Below, in pieces: positions 7,631 to 16,861 of a stretch of DNA of 44,520 bases. Location of the stretch: positions 1 to 44,520 of the forward strand of contig DXHX01000159.1 in the NCBI GenBank assembly GCA_019113205.1. Direction: 5' to 3'. The number at the start of each line of letters is the position of its first letter. Positions within the stretch are counted from its first letter, which is position 1. The DNA is from Candidatus Pseudogracilibacillus intestinigallinarum (GTDB taxonomy: Bacteria > Bacillota > Bacilli > Bacillales > Amphibacillaceae). The translations under genes and the position numbers were made by a program. The notes under the pieces are model-generated. The model was not told the origin of the DNA and searched no databases. It saw only the letters and a list, made by a program, of their open reading frames with translations.

Positions 7631-9034
7631 TTGGATCCTTTAATAATTGCTCGTCTACAATTTGCTTCAACTACTATTTTCCACTATTTTTTCGTTCCAG
7701 TATCAATAGGTTTAGCTTTAATTATCGCAATCATGCAAACATTGTATGTGTTTAAAGGCGATGAAATGTACAAACGTATGACGAAGTTTTGGGGAGTATT
7801 ATTTTTAATTAACTTCGCAATCGGAGTCGTGACAGGTATTTTACAAGAATTCCAGTTTGGTATGAACTGGTCAAACTATTCACGATTTGTTGGGGATGTA
7901 TTTGGTCCATCACTTGCAATAGAAGGACTATTAGCCTTTTTTATGGAATCAACATTTATCGGACTATGGGTGTTCGGATGGAATAGATTATCTAAAAAGG
8001 TGCATTTGCTAACTGTTTGGCTCGTATCATTAGGTTCTATTTTTTCGGCATTTTGGATTTTGACGGCAAACTCTTTCATGCAAAATCCAGTAGGGTTTGA
8101 AATGGTAGATGGACGTGCACAAATGAATGATTTTGTAGCGATTTTAACGAATCCACATTTTTGGGCACAATTTCCACATGTTTTATTAACATCATTTGCA
8201 ACAGGTGCATTTTTAATTGCTGGAATTAGTGCATGGAAAATTGCGCGAAGACATGATTTAGAAATGTTTAAAAAATCATTTAATATAGCAATTACGGTCG
8301 GTGCATTTTCAGCATTTGCTATTTTATTTACAGGACACTGGCAGGCACAGTACTTAGTTCAGTCACAACCGATGAAAATGGCGGCAGCAGAAGCACTGTG
8401 GGAAAACAGTGGGGATCCCGCGCCATTTACGGTATATGCAAACATTAATACGGAAGAACGACAGAATGATTTTTCTATCGATATTCCAGTACTATTAAGT
8501 TTTCTATCTTTTAATGAATTTAGTGGTTCATTAGAGGGAATGAATGATTTACAAGCACAATATGAGGAAAAATATGGTCCTGGGGATTATATCCCACCCG
8601 TTAAAACATTATTCTGGGCGTTTCGTATAATGACTGGAGCTGGTGGGGTTATGTTGTTATTAGGATTTTACGGAATTTATTTAGCACGATTAGAAAAATT
8701 ACAAAATCGTAAATTTTATTTAAAACTAATTACGTATGGGATGGCCCTACCATTTATCGCGAATACTGCTGGATGGATCTTGACAGAGATTGGTAGACAA
8801 CCATGGGTCGTATATGGCATCATGCGTACAGAAGACGCTGTATCTCCTTCCGTTTCGGCTGGAGAAATGTTATTTTCGCTTCTGACATTTGTAACGCTAT
8901 ATACAATATTAGCGATTATTACAATTTATTTATTCGTTCGTCATATTAAAAAAGAAGATCATGATGAGAAGGAAAGAGAAGTTATGACAGACCCATTTGA
9001 TCAAGAGGATGGAGGTGCTGGAGTTGTCTCTTAA
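7631..9034 (+). CDS. cydA: Cytochrome bd quinol oxidase subunit I
   Basis: A 467-residue membrane protein of the cytochrome bd oxidase, which oxidises menaquinol and reduces oxygen to water with high affinity. It has about nine membrane segments. Conserved features include the N-terminal RLQFASTTIFHYFFVP with the heme-ligand His, the NFAIGVVTGILQEFQFG segment, SGDPAPFT, and the GRQPWVVYG motif. The Q-loop is short, as in Bacillus enzymes. AGAAAGGA at 7613-7620 fits TTG 7631 (aligned spacing about 8 nt) better than TTG 7625. It is the first gene of cydABCD. Confidence 0.96.
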   Translation: MDPLIIARLQFASTTIFHYFFVPVSIGLALIIAIMQTLYVFKGDEMYKRMTKFWGVLFLINFAIGVVTGILQEFQFGMNWSNYSRFVGDVFGPSLAIEGLLAFFMESTFIGLWVFGWNRLSKKVHLLTVWLVSLGSIFSAFWILTANSFMQNPVGFEMVDGRAQMNDFVAILTNPHFWAQFPHVLLTSFATGAFLIAGISAWKIARRHDLEMFKKSFNIAITVGAFSAFAILFTGHWQAQYLVQSQPMKMAAAEALWENSGDPAPFTVYANINTEERQNDFSIDIPVLLSFLSFNEFSGSLEGMNDLQAQYEEKYGPGDYIPPVKTLFWAFRIMTGAGGVMLLLGFYGIYLARLEKLQNRKFYLKLITYGMALPFIANTAGWILTEIGRQPWVVYGIMRTEDAVSPSVSAGEMLFSLLTFVTLYTILAIITIYLFVRHIKKEDHDEKEREVMTDPFDQEDGGAGVVS

Positions 9035-10037
9035 TGAATTTTGGTTTATCGTTATAACGATATTTTTTGTAGGATTTTTCGTGTTAGAAGGATTTGACTT
9101 TGGTGTTGGTACGATTGCCCGTTTTTTAGGCCGAAATGAACAAGAAAAGAAAGTATATTTAAATACAATTGGCCCGTTTTGGGATGCTAATGAGGTTTGG
9201 CTTATTACAGCCGGTGGGGCTATGTTTGCAGCATTCCCACATTGGTATGCAACGATGTTCAGTGGTTTTTATATTCCACTTGTCTTTATGCTTATTGCTC
9301 TCATTGTTCGAGGAGCAGCCTTTCAATTTAGGGGTGAAATACACAATGAGAAATGGAAAGCGACATGGGATTGGGGGATTTGGCTTGGAAGTTTCTTGCC
9401 ACCAATTTTATGGGGTGTTGTTTTAGCGAACTTCATGGTCGGAATGCCGATTAATGGAGAGAAGGAAATGGTTGGTGGATTCATCCAATTTTTACATCCG
9501 TACGCATTGCTCGGTGGTGTCATGTTTTTATTATTAACATTGACACATGGATTACAATTTATAACGATTCGTACAACCGGTGAATTACAAGAACGAGCGA
9601 GAGCGATGGGGAGAAAAGTAGCACCATTTACAATCATTACATTCCTAGCATTTATTGTAATCGGCTATTTCGTTTCAGATGTATTTACGTATCATGGGCA
9701 AACATTTTTTGTTATCCCGTTATTAGCGTGGGTTGCATTACTGTTTGCAAACTTATATAACAATAATAAGATGGATATTAATGCGTTTTTATTAACGTCT
9801 GTAACGATTATCTTGTTAACGGGAAGTATTTTTATCGGAATGTTTCCACGAGTCATGATTAGCTCGATTTCGGATGCATATAGTTTAACAGTATTCTCCG
9901 CTGCTTCCGGGTCATACAGTTTAAAAGTAATGACAATATTTTCTGTGGCAATATTACCTTTCGTTTTAGGGTATACTATTTGGAGTTACTACGTATTTAG
10001 AAAAAGAATTAAGTCAGATGATGAGTTGGAGTATTAA
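9024..10037 (+). CDS. cydB: Cytochrome bd quinol oxidase subunit II
   Basis: A 337-residue membrane subunit with eight to nine segments. Hallmarks are EGFDFGVG near residue 25, GPFWDANEVWL near residue 55, and the C-terminal PFVLGYTIWSYYVFRKRI. It supports heme binding and assembly of CydA. The start is TTG 9024, since GGAGG (9011-9015) lies 8 nt ahead, and the gene overlaps the end of cydA by 11 nt, which implies translational coupling. An upstream ATG at 8997 would overlap cydA further and has no ribosome site. Confidence 0.95.
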   Translation: MSLNEFWFIVITIFFVGFFVLEGFDFGVGTIARFLGRNEQEKKVYLNTIGPFWDANEVWLITAGGAMFAAFPHWYATMFSGFYIPLVFMLIALIVRGAAFQFRGEIHNEKWKATWDWGIWLGSFLPPILWGVVLANFMVGMPINGEKEMVGGFIQFLHPYALLGGVMFLLLTLTHGLQFITIRTTGELQERARAMGRKVAPFTIITFLAFIVIGYFVSDVFTYHGQTFFVIPLLAWVALLFANLYNNNKMDINAFLLTSVTIILLTGSIFIGMFPRVMISSISDAYSLTVFSAASGSYSLKVMTIFSVAILPFVLGYTIWSYYVFRKRIKSDDELEY

Positions 10038-11758
10038 TGAAAAATAAACGTCAAAAAGGGTTACCGATGTATCCGGGAGCCCTTTCTACTTATAGTCTTT
10101 TGACATGTTTTATTTTTATAGAAGTAGGATTAATTATAGCGCAAAGTATTTATTTAGCGAGAGCAATTACTTTGTTATTTCAAAAAATGCCGATAGAAGA
10201 TGTGTTCATCGATATCGGCTTCTTTTTTATCGCTTTTATATTAAGGTATATTTTGACACATGTAGAAGGAATTATTGCGCAAAAACATAGTGATCAAGTC
10301 AGTACATATTTACGAGAACAGTTATTATATCAATATTTTCACCAACCAAGTACTGATGTGCAAAAAATCGGAACGGGCCATCTTGTCCAGTTATTAATGG
10401 AGGGTATTGCCCATGTGAAAACGTATGTAGAAATTATTGGGATAAGGATGATTAAAACGGTAATTGTTCCGGTGTTTATCGTTTTGTATGTGTTTTTCGT
10501 GGATCGTTCTTCCGCATATATATTAATTTTTACCGTTCCTATTATTATTATGTTTATGATTTTATTAGGACTTGCCGCGGAAAAAATGGCAGATAAACAA
10601 TATGTGACATATACGAGATTGGCGAATCATTTTGTTGATTCATTAAAAGGGTTAGAAACACTTGCTTTTTTAGGGAAAAGTAAAGTACACGGAAGACGAA
10701 TTGAAAAAGTAAGTAATGACTATAGAAAAACGACGATGAAAACATTACGAATTGCTTTTTTATCTTCTTTTGCATTAGATTTTTTTACGAGTTTATCTAT
10801 CGCTTTTGTTGCAGTTGGGTTAGGTTTACGATTAATTGATGGAACGATATTGTTGTTACCAGCATTAACTATTTTATTGTTAGCACCTGAATATTTTTCT
10901 CCGATTAAACAAATCGGAAAAGATTTTCATGCTACATTAGATGGTCAAGTAGCGATGGCTGAAATTAATGATTGGCTTGCTAGTGAACGTAATTTAACTG
11001 CATCTACAAAACAAGTAGAGGAACGAGTGAAAACTGTGGCATTGAACAATATTGGCGTTACAATCGAGGAACGTCCAATTTTAGAAGGGATAAATGTGCG
11101 TGTTGATCGAGGTTTTGTTGCAATACTTGGGGAAAGTGGTGCAGGAAAGACGACTTTGCTTCAATTGTTAGCAGGACGTATAGATCCGACAGAAGGAGAT
11201 TTCCGAGTAAACAATAGTATGTGGGATACATTACATGATGCTTCCTGGTTTGATCAAATTGCTTATATACCACAACATCCATATATATTTCCAGTTTCAT
11301 TAGCAGATAATATTCGCTTTTATGAACCAGCTGCATCTGATGAACATGTGTTGGAAATAGTTCAACAGATAGGGTTACAATCTTTAGTGGATAGTTTTCC
11401 AAATGGCATTCATGAAAAAATTGGTGAAGGTGGAAGAACGATAAGTGGTGGACAAGAGCAACGAGTTGCACTTGCTAGAGCATTACTAAGTAATAAACAA
11501 ATTATTTTATTAGACGAACCGACCGCACATTTAGATATCGAAACAGAATACGAAATCAAACAATTGATATTAGAACATTTTTACGACAAATTCGTATTTA
11601 TAACGACACACCGTCTCCATTGGGTGAAAAATAGTACCCAAATTATTTGGGTTGATGAAGGAAAAGTCGGTGCATGTGGAGAGCATGATGCCTTATTACA
11701 ACAAAATGAAGCGTATCATCTATTTTTTGACGAGCAAAGGGGCGATGGCAGTGCATGA
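10037..11758 (+). CDS. cydD: Thiol reductant ABC exporter, CydD-type subunit
   Basis: A 573-residue ABC half-transporter fused to its ATPase. Six membrane segments fill residues about 20-300. The nucleotide-binding domain follows, with Walker A GESGAGKTT, signature ISGGQEQRVAL and Walker B IILLDEPTAHLD. The CydDC heterodimer exports cysteine or glutathione to the outer face and is required for assembly of cytochrome bd. The ATG overlaps the cydB stop (TAATG). Naming follows CydD because it is the first of the pair; in B. subtilis nomenclature this position is called cydC. Confidence 0.92.
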   Translation: MKNKRQKGLPMYPGALSTYSLLTCFIFIEVGLIIAQSIYLARAITLLFQKMPIEDVFIDIGFFFIAFILRYILTHVEGIIAQKHSDQVSTYLREQLLYQYFHQPSTDVQKIGTGHLVQLLMEGIAHVKTYVEIIGIRMIKTVIVPVFIVLYVFFVDRSSAYILIFTVPIIIMFMILLGLAAEKMADKQYVTYTRLANHFVDSLKGLETLAFLGKSKVHGRRIEKVSNDYRKTTMKTLRIAFLSSFALDFFTSLSIAFVAVGLGLRLIDGTILLLPALTILLLAPEYFSPIKQIGKDFHATLDGQVAMAEINDWLASERNLTASTKQVEERVKTVALNNIGVTIEERPILEGINVRVDRGFVAILGESGAGKTTLLQLLAGRIDPTEGDFRVNNSMWDTLHDASWFDQIAYIPQHPYIFPVSLADNIRFYEPAASDEHVLEIVQQIGLQSLVDSFPNGIHEKIGEGGRTISGGQEQRVALARALLSNKQIILLDEPTAHLDIETEYEIKQLILEHFYDKFVFITTHRLHWVKNSTQIIWVDEGKVGACGEHDALLQQNEAYHLFFDEQRGDGSA

Positions 11759-13466
11759 TTGGGTATCGACATATATAAAACAATTTAAGGGTAAAATGTC
11801 TTTAGCCGTTTTGTTCGGATTTTTAGGTATTGCTTCAGGTGCCATGTTATTATTTGTTTCCGGTTATTTAATTTCCAAATCATCTTTACGTCCAGAAAAC
11901 ATCATGCTAGTATATGTGCCGATTGTTTCTGTTCGTGCATTTAGTATTGGACAAGCTGTTTTTCCTTATTTAGAAAAACTCGTTGGCCATGATGTCGTTT
12001 TATCTATTTTAGCAAAATATCGTAAGCGACTATATGATGCTTTAGAAAAAGACGCGATTTCCTTAAGAGGCAAATATGAAACAGGAGATTTATTCCAAGT
12101 GTTATCAGAGGATATCGAACGTTTACAAGATTTTTATTTAAAAACTTTATTTCCAAGTATTATTGGATTGCTCATTTATACTATTATTATCATTGTTATC
12201 GGTGTTTTTGATATCGTGTTTATGGTTTATTTTGTATTATTGTTAGGAATTATTGTGTTTCTCATTCCGTTTATTTCGTATATGAAAATGAAACAGACAT
12301 ATTCAGAAGAGAGAGTAGAAAGAAATAACTATTACCGTCATGTAACCGATGCGATTTTTGGCCAGTTAGATTGGTTAATTAGTGGCAGATATAATGAGTT
12401 AGAAAAAAATATGATGCAACACCACGAAACATTATTACAGTACGAACAAAAAACGAATCGTTGGCACCATGTTCGGGATGCTGTCTTACGATTTATCGGT
12501 GGTATTTCAATAGTTGTAATGCTCATATGGACAAATAAGATAGTTGGTGAAGAGGTTATTTCTGCAACTGTACTTGCTGCATTCGTCTTAATGACCTTTT
12601 CGATTATCGATGCATTGTTGCCGTTAAGTGATGCAATGGAAGAAGTACCTATTTATAAAGAAACGATGGACCGTTTACAAACATTTGTACATGTGGAAAA
12701 AACAAATGAGGATACATCTTCCGTTATTACACCGCTTGATGGTCCATTAGGAATAGAATTACGTAATGTAATGTATCAATATGATGGTGAAAAAGAAAAT
12801 ACGATACATGATATAAGTGTACAAGTTTTACCAGGAGAAAAAGTAGCTCTTTTAGGTAAAAGTGGGGCAGGAAAGTCAACTTTGTTAAAAATGCTTGCAG
12901 GATTATTAAAACCGACTAAAGGGGAAATATTAGTAGGCAACGAAATGATTGACGCTTCGTTTTTGTCGAAACATATTGCCGTATTAAATCAAAAACCGCA
13001 TATTTTTCATACGACGGTAGCGAACAACATCCGTATCGGTTGTGAAAATGTGACAGATGAAGAGATTGAAATGGTTTTGGAAAAAGTGCATTTAATGGAT
13101 TATATTCGTACATTGCCCAAAGGAATTCATACGAATGTGGATGAGCTAGGAAAACGGTTTTCAGGAGGACAACGCCAACGAATTGCCTTTGCTCGCGTAT
13201 TAGTGCAGGAAACGCCCATTATATTATTGGATGAACCGACTGTTGGATTAGATCCAAAAACGGAAAGAGATTTAATTCAAACATTTGTAGAAGCAGCAAG
13301 TGATAAAACGATGGTTTTAGTTACACACCATTTAATTGGTGCGAAGTGGATGGATCAAGTTGTTTTTTTAGAAGATGGCCAGATAAAATTAGCGGGACAT
13401 CATGATCAATTATTAAAAGAAAATGACTATTACCGGGCATTGTATGCATTAGAGGAACAAATGTAA
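11751..13466 (+). CDS. cydC: Thiol reductant ABC exporter, CydC-type subunit
   Basis: A 571-residue partner of the preceding gene, with a membrane domain (residues about 15-300), then Walker A GKSGAGKST, signature FSGGQRQRIAF and Walker B IILLDEPTVGLD. It forms the second half of the CydDC exporter needed for cytochrome bd. AAAGGGG at 11736-11742 lies 8 nt before GTG 11751 and only 2 nt before ATG 11745, so GTG is preferred; the difference is two residues. It overlaps the previous gene by 8 nt. A terminator follows. Confidence 0.92.
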   Translation: MHDWVSTYIKQFKGKMSLAVLFGFLGIASGAMLLFVSGYLISKSSLRPENIMLVYVPIVSVRAFSIGQAVFPYLEKLVGHDVVLSILAKYRKRLYDALEKDAISLRGKYETGDLFQVLSEDIERLQDFYLKTLFPSIIGLLIYTIIIIVIGVFDIVFMVYFVLLLGIIVFLIPFISYMKMKQTYSEERVERNNYYRHVTDAIFGQLDWLISGRYNELEKNMMQHHETLLQYEQKTNRWHHVRDAVLRFIGGISIVVMLIWTNKIVGEEVISATVLAAFVLMTFSIIDALLPLSDAMEEVPIYKETMDRLQTFVHVEKTNEDTSSVITPLDGPLGIELRNVMYQYDGEKENTIHDISVQVLPGEKVALLGKSGAGKSTLLKMLAGLLKPTKGEILVGNEMIDASFLSKHIAVLNQKPHIFHTTVANNIRIGCENVTDEEIEMVLEKVHLMDYIRTLPKGIHTNVDELGKRFSGGQRQRIAFARVLVQETPIILLDEPTVGLDPKTERDLIQTFVEAASDKTMVLVTHHLIGAKWMDQVVFLEDGQIKLAGHHDQLLKENDYYRALYALEEQM

Positions 13467-13533
13467 CGATGGAACATATACATTTGTAAGTTGAAAAAAC
13501 ATAAAATTTTGCATTAGTTAAGATATGGAGAAG

Positions 13534-13593
13534 CTACAGAAATAAACAATAGTTTTAACTGAGAAGTTGCTATATGTATTTTTGTAGTTTTTT
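13534..13593 (+). terminator. Intrinsic terminator of the cyd operon
   Basis: CTACAGAAATA (13534-13544) pairs with TATTTTTGTAG (13577-13587) with one G-U pair. It encloses a secondary pairing (AACT with AGTT) and is followed directly by TTTTTT. Confidence 0.7.
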
Positions 13594-13618
13594 CTGTTTA
13601 ATGCTATTTCACATAAAA

Positions 13619-13837
13619 TCACTGATGTCTCCATCTCTTTTTGCATATGTAAAAAATACTTATATATATGAACGGAATAAAAATACTAAAACGTAATGCA
13701 GGATAACCTGCGAGATAAAGAGCGGAAGGGAAAGAACATATAATCGTTATGATTAAAAATAAGGTCGACTCTTTCACTAAGGCTAATCCAAAACTTATAA
13801 TAGAAAATATAATCGATAAATAAAATAAGATAAGCAT
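13619..13837 (-). CDS. Small hydrophobic membrane protein
   Basis: A 72-residue protein, almost entirely hydrophobic (about three membrane segments), ending in a basic CKKRWRHQ tail. Read on the minus strand, AAAGGAAAGAGG lies 7 nt before ATG 13837, and a TATAAT (13868-13863) lies upstream, so expression is plausible. An N-terminally longer frame to 13999 would overlap the start of the divergent aldehyde dehydrogenase gene and has no ribosome site. No family recognised. Confidence 0.6.
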   Translation of the reverse strand: MLILFYLSIIFSIISFGLALVKESTLFLIITIICSFPSALYLAGYPALRFSIFIPFIYISIFYICKKRWRHQ

Positions 13838-13892
13838 ATGCAAGCCTCTTTCCTTTTCTTTTATTATACTACGAAAAATTTTAATATGGAGA

Positions 13893-13921
13893 TTGAATGC
13901 GTATTTTATGTACGTTATACT
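13893..13921 (+). promoter_or_regulatory. SigA promoter of the lysine-catabolic operon
   Basis: TTGAAT (13893-13898) and TATACT (13916-13921) are separated by 17 bp. The predicted start point at about 13928 leaves a leader of about 50 nt before the ATG at 13980, and that leader contains the cre-like site. Confidence 0.7.
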
Positions 13922-13949
13922 GAATATACATACATAACATACGAAAAAA

Positions 13950-13963
13950 TGATAGCGTTTACA
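13950..13963 (+). promoter_or_regulatory. cre-like site in the leader of the lysine-catabolic operon
   Basis: TGATAGCGTTTACA matches the CcpA consensus TGNAARCGNWWNCA at 13 of 14 positions (T for A at position 4). It lies downstream of the predicted start point and just before the ribosome site, a position typical for repression by CcpA in the presence of glucose. Confidence 0.6.
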
Positions 13964-13979
13964 AAAAAGGAGGAGAAGG

Positions 13980-15479
13980 ATGATGAGCCATCCATACATT
14001 GAGCAGACTACATTGCAAAATTATATTAACGGAAATTGGATAAATGGAGAAAAATTTACAGATGTTATTAATCCAGCTACATTGGAAAAAATCGTGGAAG
14101 TACCTCTTTCAAGTGAGAGAGAAGTAAATGAGGCAGTAAAAGCAGCCAAATTAGCACAAAAAGAATGGGCACTTGTACCAGCACCACAAAGAGCTGAAAT
14201 TCTTTATAAAGTTGGTCAATTAATGAAAGAGCGAAAAGAGAAGATTGCGACATTACTTACACTTGAAAATGGAAAAGTGTTAGAAGAAGCCCGTGGGGAA
14301 GTACAAGAAGGAATTGATATGGCTTTTTATATGGCAGGTGAAGGTAGACGATTATGCGGGCAAACAGTTAACGCAGAATTGAAAGATAAATTCGCGATGA
14401 GTGTTCGTGCGCCTATTGGGGTAGTCGGTATCATTACACCGTGGAATTTTCCGATTGCAATTGCAACATGGAAGTCGTTTCCGGCAATCATTGCTGGAAA
14501 TGCAGTCATTTGGAAACCTGCAACAGAAACACCATTAATGGCAACGGAGTTAGGGAAGATATTTGAAGAAGCCGGTTTACCAAAAGGAATTATAAATATT
14601 GTGTATGGTGCAGGTGGGGAAGTAGGGGATGCAATGGTGCAACATAAAGACATTCATGTCATTTCATTCACAGGATCAAATGAAACGGGAAGCCATATTG
14701 CAAGTGAGTGTGGGCGTCAATTAAAAAAAGTTTCTTTAGAATTAGGTGGAAAAAATGCCGTTATCGTTATGGATGATGCAGACCTTGACTTGGCGGTGGA
14801 AGGAATTATTTGGAGTGCGTTTGGAACGAGTGGTCAAAGATGTACGGCATGTAGTCGTGTTATTGTCCATGAAAATGTGAAAGAAGCATTAGAGGAAAGG
14901 CTTTTAGCGAAAATGAATAAACTAACGATCGGAAATGGTTTAGAAAAAGACGTGAAGGTTGGACCGATTATTAATCAAGCTGGTTTAGAAAAAATTGCAT
15001 CCTATATAGAAATAGGAAAAGAAGAAGGTGCGACATTGTTAGCTGGAGGACATCGTTTAACAGAAGCGCCATATAATAAAGGGTATTATTTCGCCCCAAC
15101 ATTGTTTACGAATGTAACGAGTGAGATGCGTATTGCACAGGAAGAAATTTTTGGTCCAGTCGTATCTTTCATCCCGGTAGCGTCTTTTGAAGAAGCGATT
15201 ACAGTAAACAACAGTGTGGCATACGGATTATCTAGTGCCATTTTTACAAATGATGTGAATCGTGTGTTCCAAGCACAACGAGATTTAGATACCGGGATTG
15301 TTTATATCAACGCTGGAACAACGGGAGCAGAAATTCATTTACCATTCGGAGGAACGAAAGGAACAGGGAATGGCCATCGAGATTCAGGTGTGCAAGCACT
15401 TGATGTATTTACAGAATGGAAAGCAATTTATGTTGATTATAGTGGAAAATTGCAACGTGCTCAAATTGATGTAGATTAA
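13980..15479 (+). CDS. Aldehyde dehydrogenase, probable alpha-aminoadipate-semialdehyde dehydrogenase
   Basis: A 499-residue NAD(P)-dependent aldehyde dehydrogenase. Motifs: ITPWNFPIAI, SFTGSNETGSHIA, catalytic Glu in LELGGKNAV near residue 260, and catalytic Cys in SGQRCTACSR near residue 295. The C-terminal part, GTTGAEIHLPFGGTKGTGNG followed by HRDSG, resembles the ALDH7 (antiquitin) pattern in which TSGAEIGGAFGG contacts the aminoadipate semialdehyde. The next gene, 23 nt downstream, looks like lysine 6-dehydrogenase, which makes this aldehyde. Together they would take lysine to 2-aminoadipate. GGAGG precedes the paired ATGs at 13980 and 13983. A general semialdehyde dehydrogenase remains possible. 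Confidence 0.8.
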   Translation: MMSHPYIEQTTLQNYINGNWINGEKFTDVINPATLEKIVEVPLSSEREVNEAVKAAKLAQKEWALVPAPQRAEILYKVGQLMKERKEKIATLLTLENGKVLEEARGEVQEGIDMAFYMAGEGRRLCGQTVNAELKDKFAMSVRAPIGVVGIITPWNFPIAIATWKSFPAIIAGNAVIWKPATETPLMATELGKIFEEAGLPKGIINIVYGAGGEVGDAMVQHKDIHVISFTGSNETGSHIASECGRQLKKVSLELGGKNAVIVMDDADLDLAVEGIIWSAFGTSGQRCTACSRVIVHENVKEALEERLLAKMNKLTIGNGLEKDVKVGPIINQAGLEKIASYIEIGKEEGATLLAGGHRLTEAPYNKGYYFAPTLFTNVTSEMRIAQEEIFGPVVSFIPVASFEEAITVNNSVAYGLSSAIFTNDVNRVFQAQRDLDTGIVYINAGTTGAEIHLPFGGTKGTGNGHRDSGVQALDVFTEWKAIYVDYSGKLQRAQIDVD

Positions 15480-15502
15480 TCGCTGAAAATAGGGGGGATT
15501 TT

Positions 15503-16660
15503 ATGAAAATAGGTATTTTAGGCGCTGGATTTATGGGAAAAGAAGCTGCAATGGATGCATTAAATAGTGAAGGTGTAGAAATGGTTGGCCTGGCAGATGT
15601 TGAGATGGATCATGTGTATGAACTTGTAGAATTGGCACAATCAGAAAAGCTATTTCCGTTTGAGGTCGATGCAACACATACAGAGGAACTAGAAAACTTC
15701 ATGCAGCAATTTGATGTCGTTATTAATGCGTTGTTTTATAGTTTTAATGAAACAGTTGCAAAGGTAGGAATCGATGTAGGTACACATGTCATTGACCTAG
15801 GAGGGCATATTGGTGATGTGACAGATAATGTATTACGCCTAAATGATGAAGCAGTAGAAAAGGGGATTACGATTATTCCAGATTTAGGTGTAGCACCTGG
15901 TATGATTAATATTTTAACTGGATATGGTGCTTCCAAGTTAGAGAAAGTAGAAATGATTAAACTATATGTTGGTGGGATTCCATTACGACCTGAAGCACCT
16001 TTAGGTTATCATCATGTTTTTTCCATGGAAGGTTTGTTAGATCATTATACAGATCCCTCCACTATTATTCGCAATGGAAAAAGAGAAGATGTTTTATCTT
16101 TATCTGAACCGGAAGAAATTTATTTTGAAAAGTTTGGTCCACTTGAAGCATTTCATACTTCAGGAGGTACGTCCACCTTATTAGATAGTTTTTCTGACGT
16201 GCATACATTAGAATATAAAACGATTCGCTATCCTGGTCATCGGGAAAAATTTCAATTATTTGTTGATTTACAAATGACAGACCGGTATTTGTTTGTCGAA
16301 TTAGAAGATGATCAATATGTAAAACCGCGAGAAGTTTTGTTAAAAGTATTAGAACCGTTTGTCGATCCAACAGATAAAGAAGATGTAGTGTTATTGAAGG
16401 CGTATATAAGTGGAAAAAAAGCGGATGTAGATACATTATTATCTTATGAATTGATTACGTATTATGATAAAGCACGAGAACGAACAGCAATGTCACAAGT
16501 GACAGGTGCAACGGTTTCGATTGTTGCACAATTAATTGCCAGTGGAACAATTACAGAACGTGGTGTTGTTCCGCCAGAAAAGATTGTCCCTGGTAAACAA
16601 TATATCGCCGCACTAAAAGAACGAGGTATCCATATAAAAGAACATAGAATGACATTTTAA
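15503..16660 (+). CDS. Saccharopine dehydrogenase-family protein, probable L-lysine 6-dehydrogenase
   Basis: A 385-residue NAD(P)-dependent enzyme. The N-terminal Rossmann fold has GILGAGFMGKEA (GxGxxG), and the saccharopine-dehydrogenase pattern NALFYSFNETVAK, VIDLGGHIGDV and PDLGVAPGMINIL follows. Its length and lone-domain architecture fit lysine 6-dehydrogenase of Geobacillus, which oxidatively deaminates the lysine epsilon-amino group to allysine and ammonia. The aldehyde dehydrogenase immediately upstream can oxidise the product. Carboxynorspermidine synthase and related family members are alternatives, but genes for those pathways are not nearby. The ribosome site is AGGGGGG. Confidence 0.78.
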   Translation: MKIGILGAGFMGKEAAMDALNSEGVEMVGLADVEMDHVYELVELAQSEKLFPFEVDATHTEELENFMQQFDVVINALFYSFNETVAKVGIDVGTHVIDLGGHIGDVTDNVLRLNDEAVEKGITIIPDLGVAPGMINILTGYGASKLEKVEMIKLYVGGIPLRPEAPLGYHHVFSMEGLLDHYTDPSTIIRNGKREDVLSLSEPEEIYFEKFGPLEAFHTSGGTSTLLDSFSDVHTLEYKTIRYPGHREKFQLFVDLQMTDRYLFVELEDDQYVKPREVLLKVLEPFVDPTDKEDVVLLKAYISGKKADVDTLLSYELITYYDKARERTAMSQVTGATVSIVAQLIASGTITERGVVPPEKIVPGKQYIAALKERGIHIKEHRMTF

Positions 16661-16699
16661 AAGAATATTTATGGTGGAAACGAATCGGTTATAAGGTGG

Positions 16700-16814
16700 A
16701 GACAGGCTTGAAAGATACAATTAAGTACTCAGTGGATAGAAACATTAACATAAAAGTATATGTTTCTATCGTAACATTCAATGGTTACTTGTGTATTTTA
16801 AGCCTGTCTTTTTT
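16700..16814 (+). terminator. Large branched hairpin and terminator after the lysine operon
   Basis: AGACAGGCTT (16700-16709) pairs with AAGCCTGTCT (16800-16809), extended inward by AAGATACA with TGTATTTT and AAGTA with TACTT. An inner perfect arm pairs GATAGAAACA (16735-16744) with TGTTTCTATC (16761-16770). TTTTTT follows. It is far larger (about 115 nt) than a usual terminator and may be a structured RNA or a degenerate mobile repeat that also stops transcription. Confidence 0.65.
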
Positions 16815-16861
16815 GTGCATTTTATATAAAGCTTTATCTGAAAATCATGTTGCAATCATAT

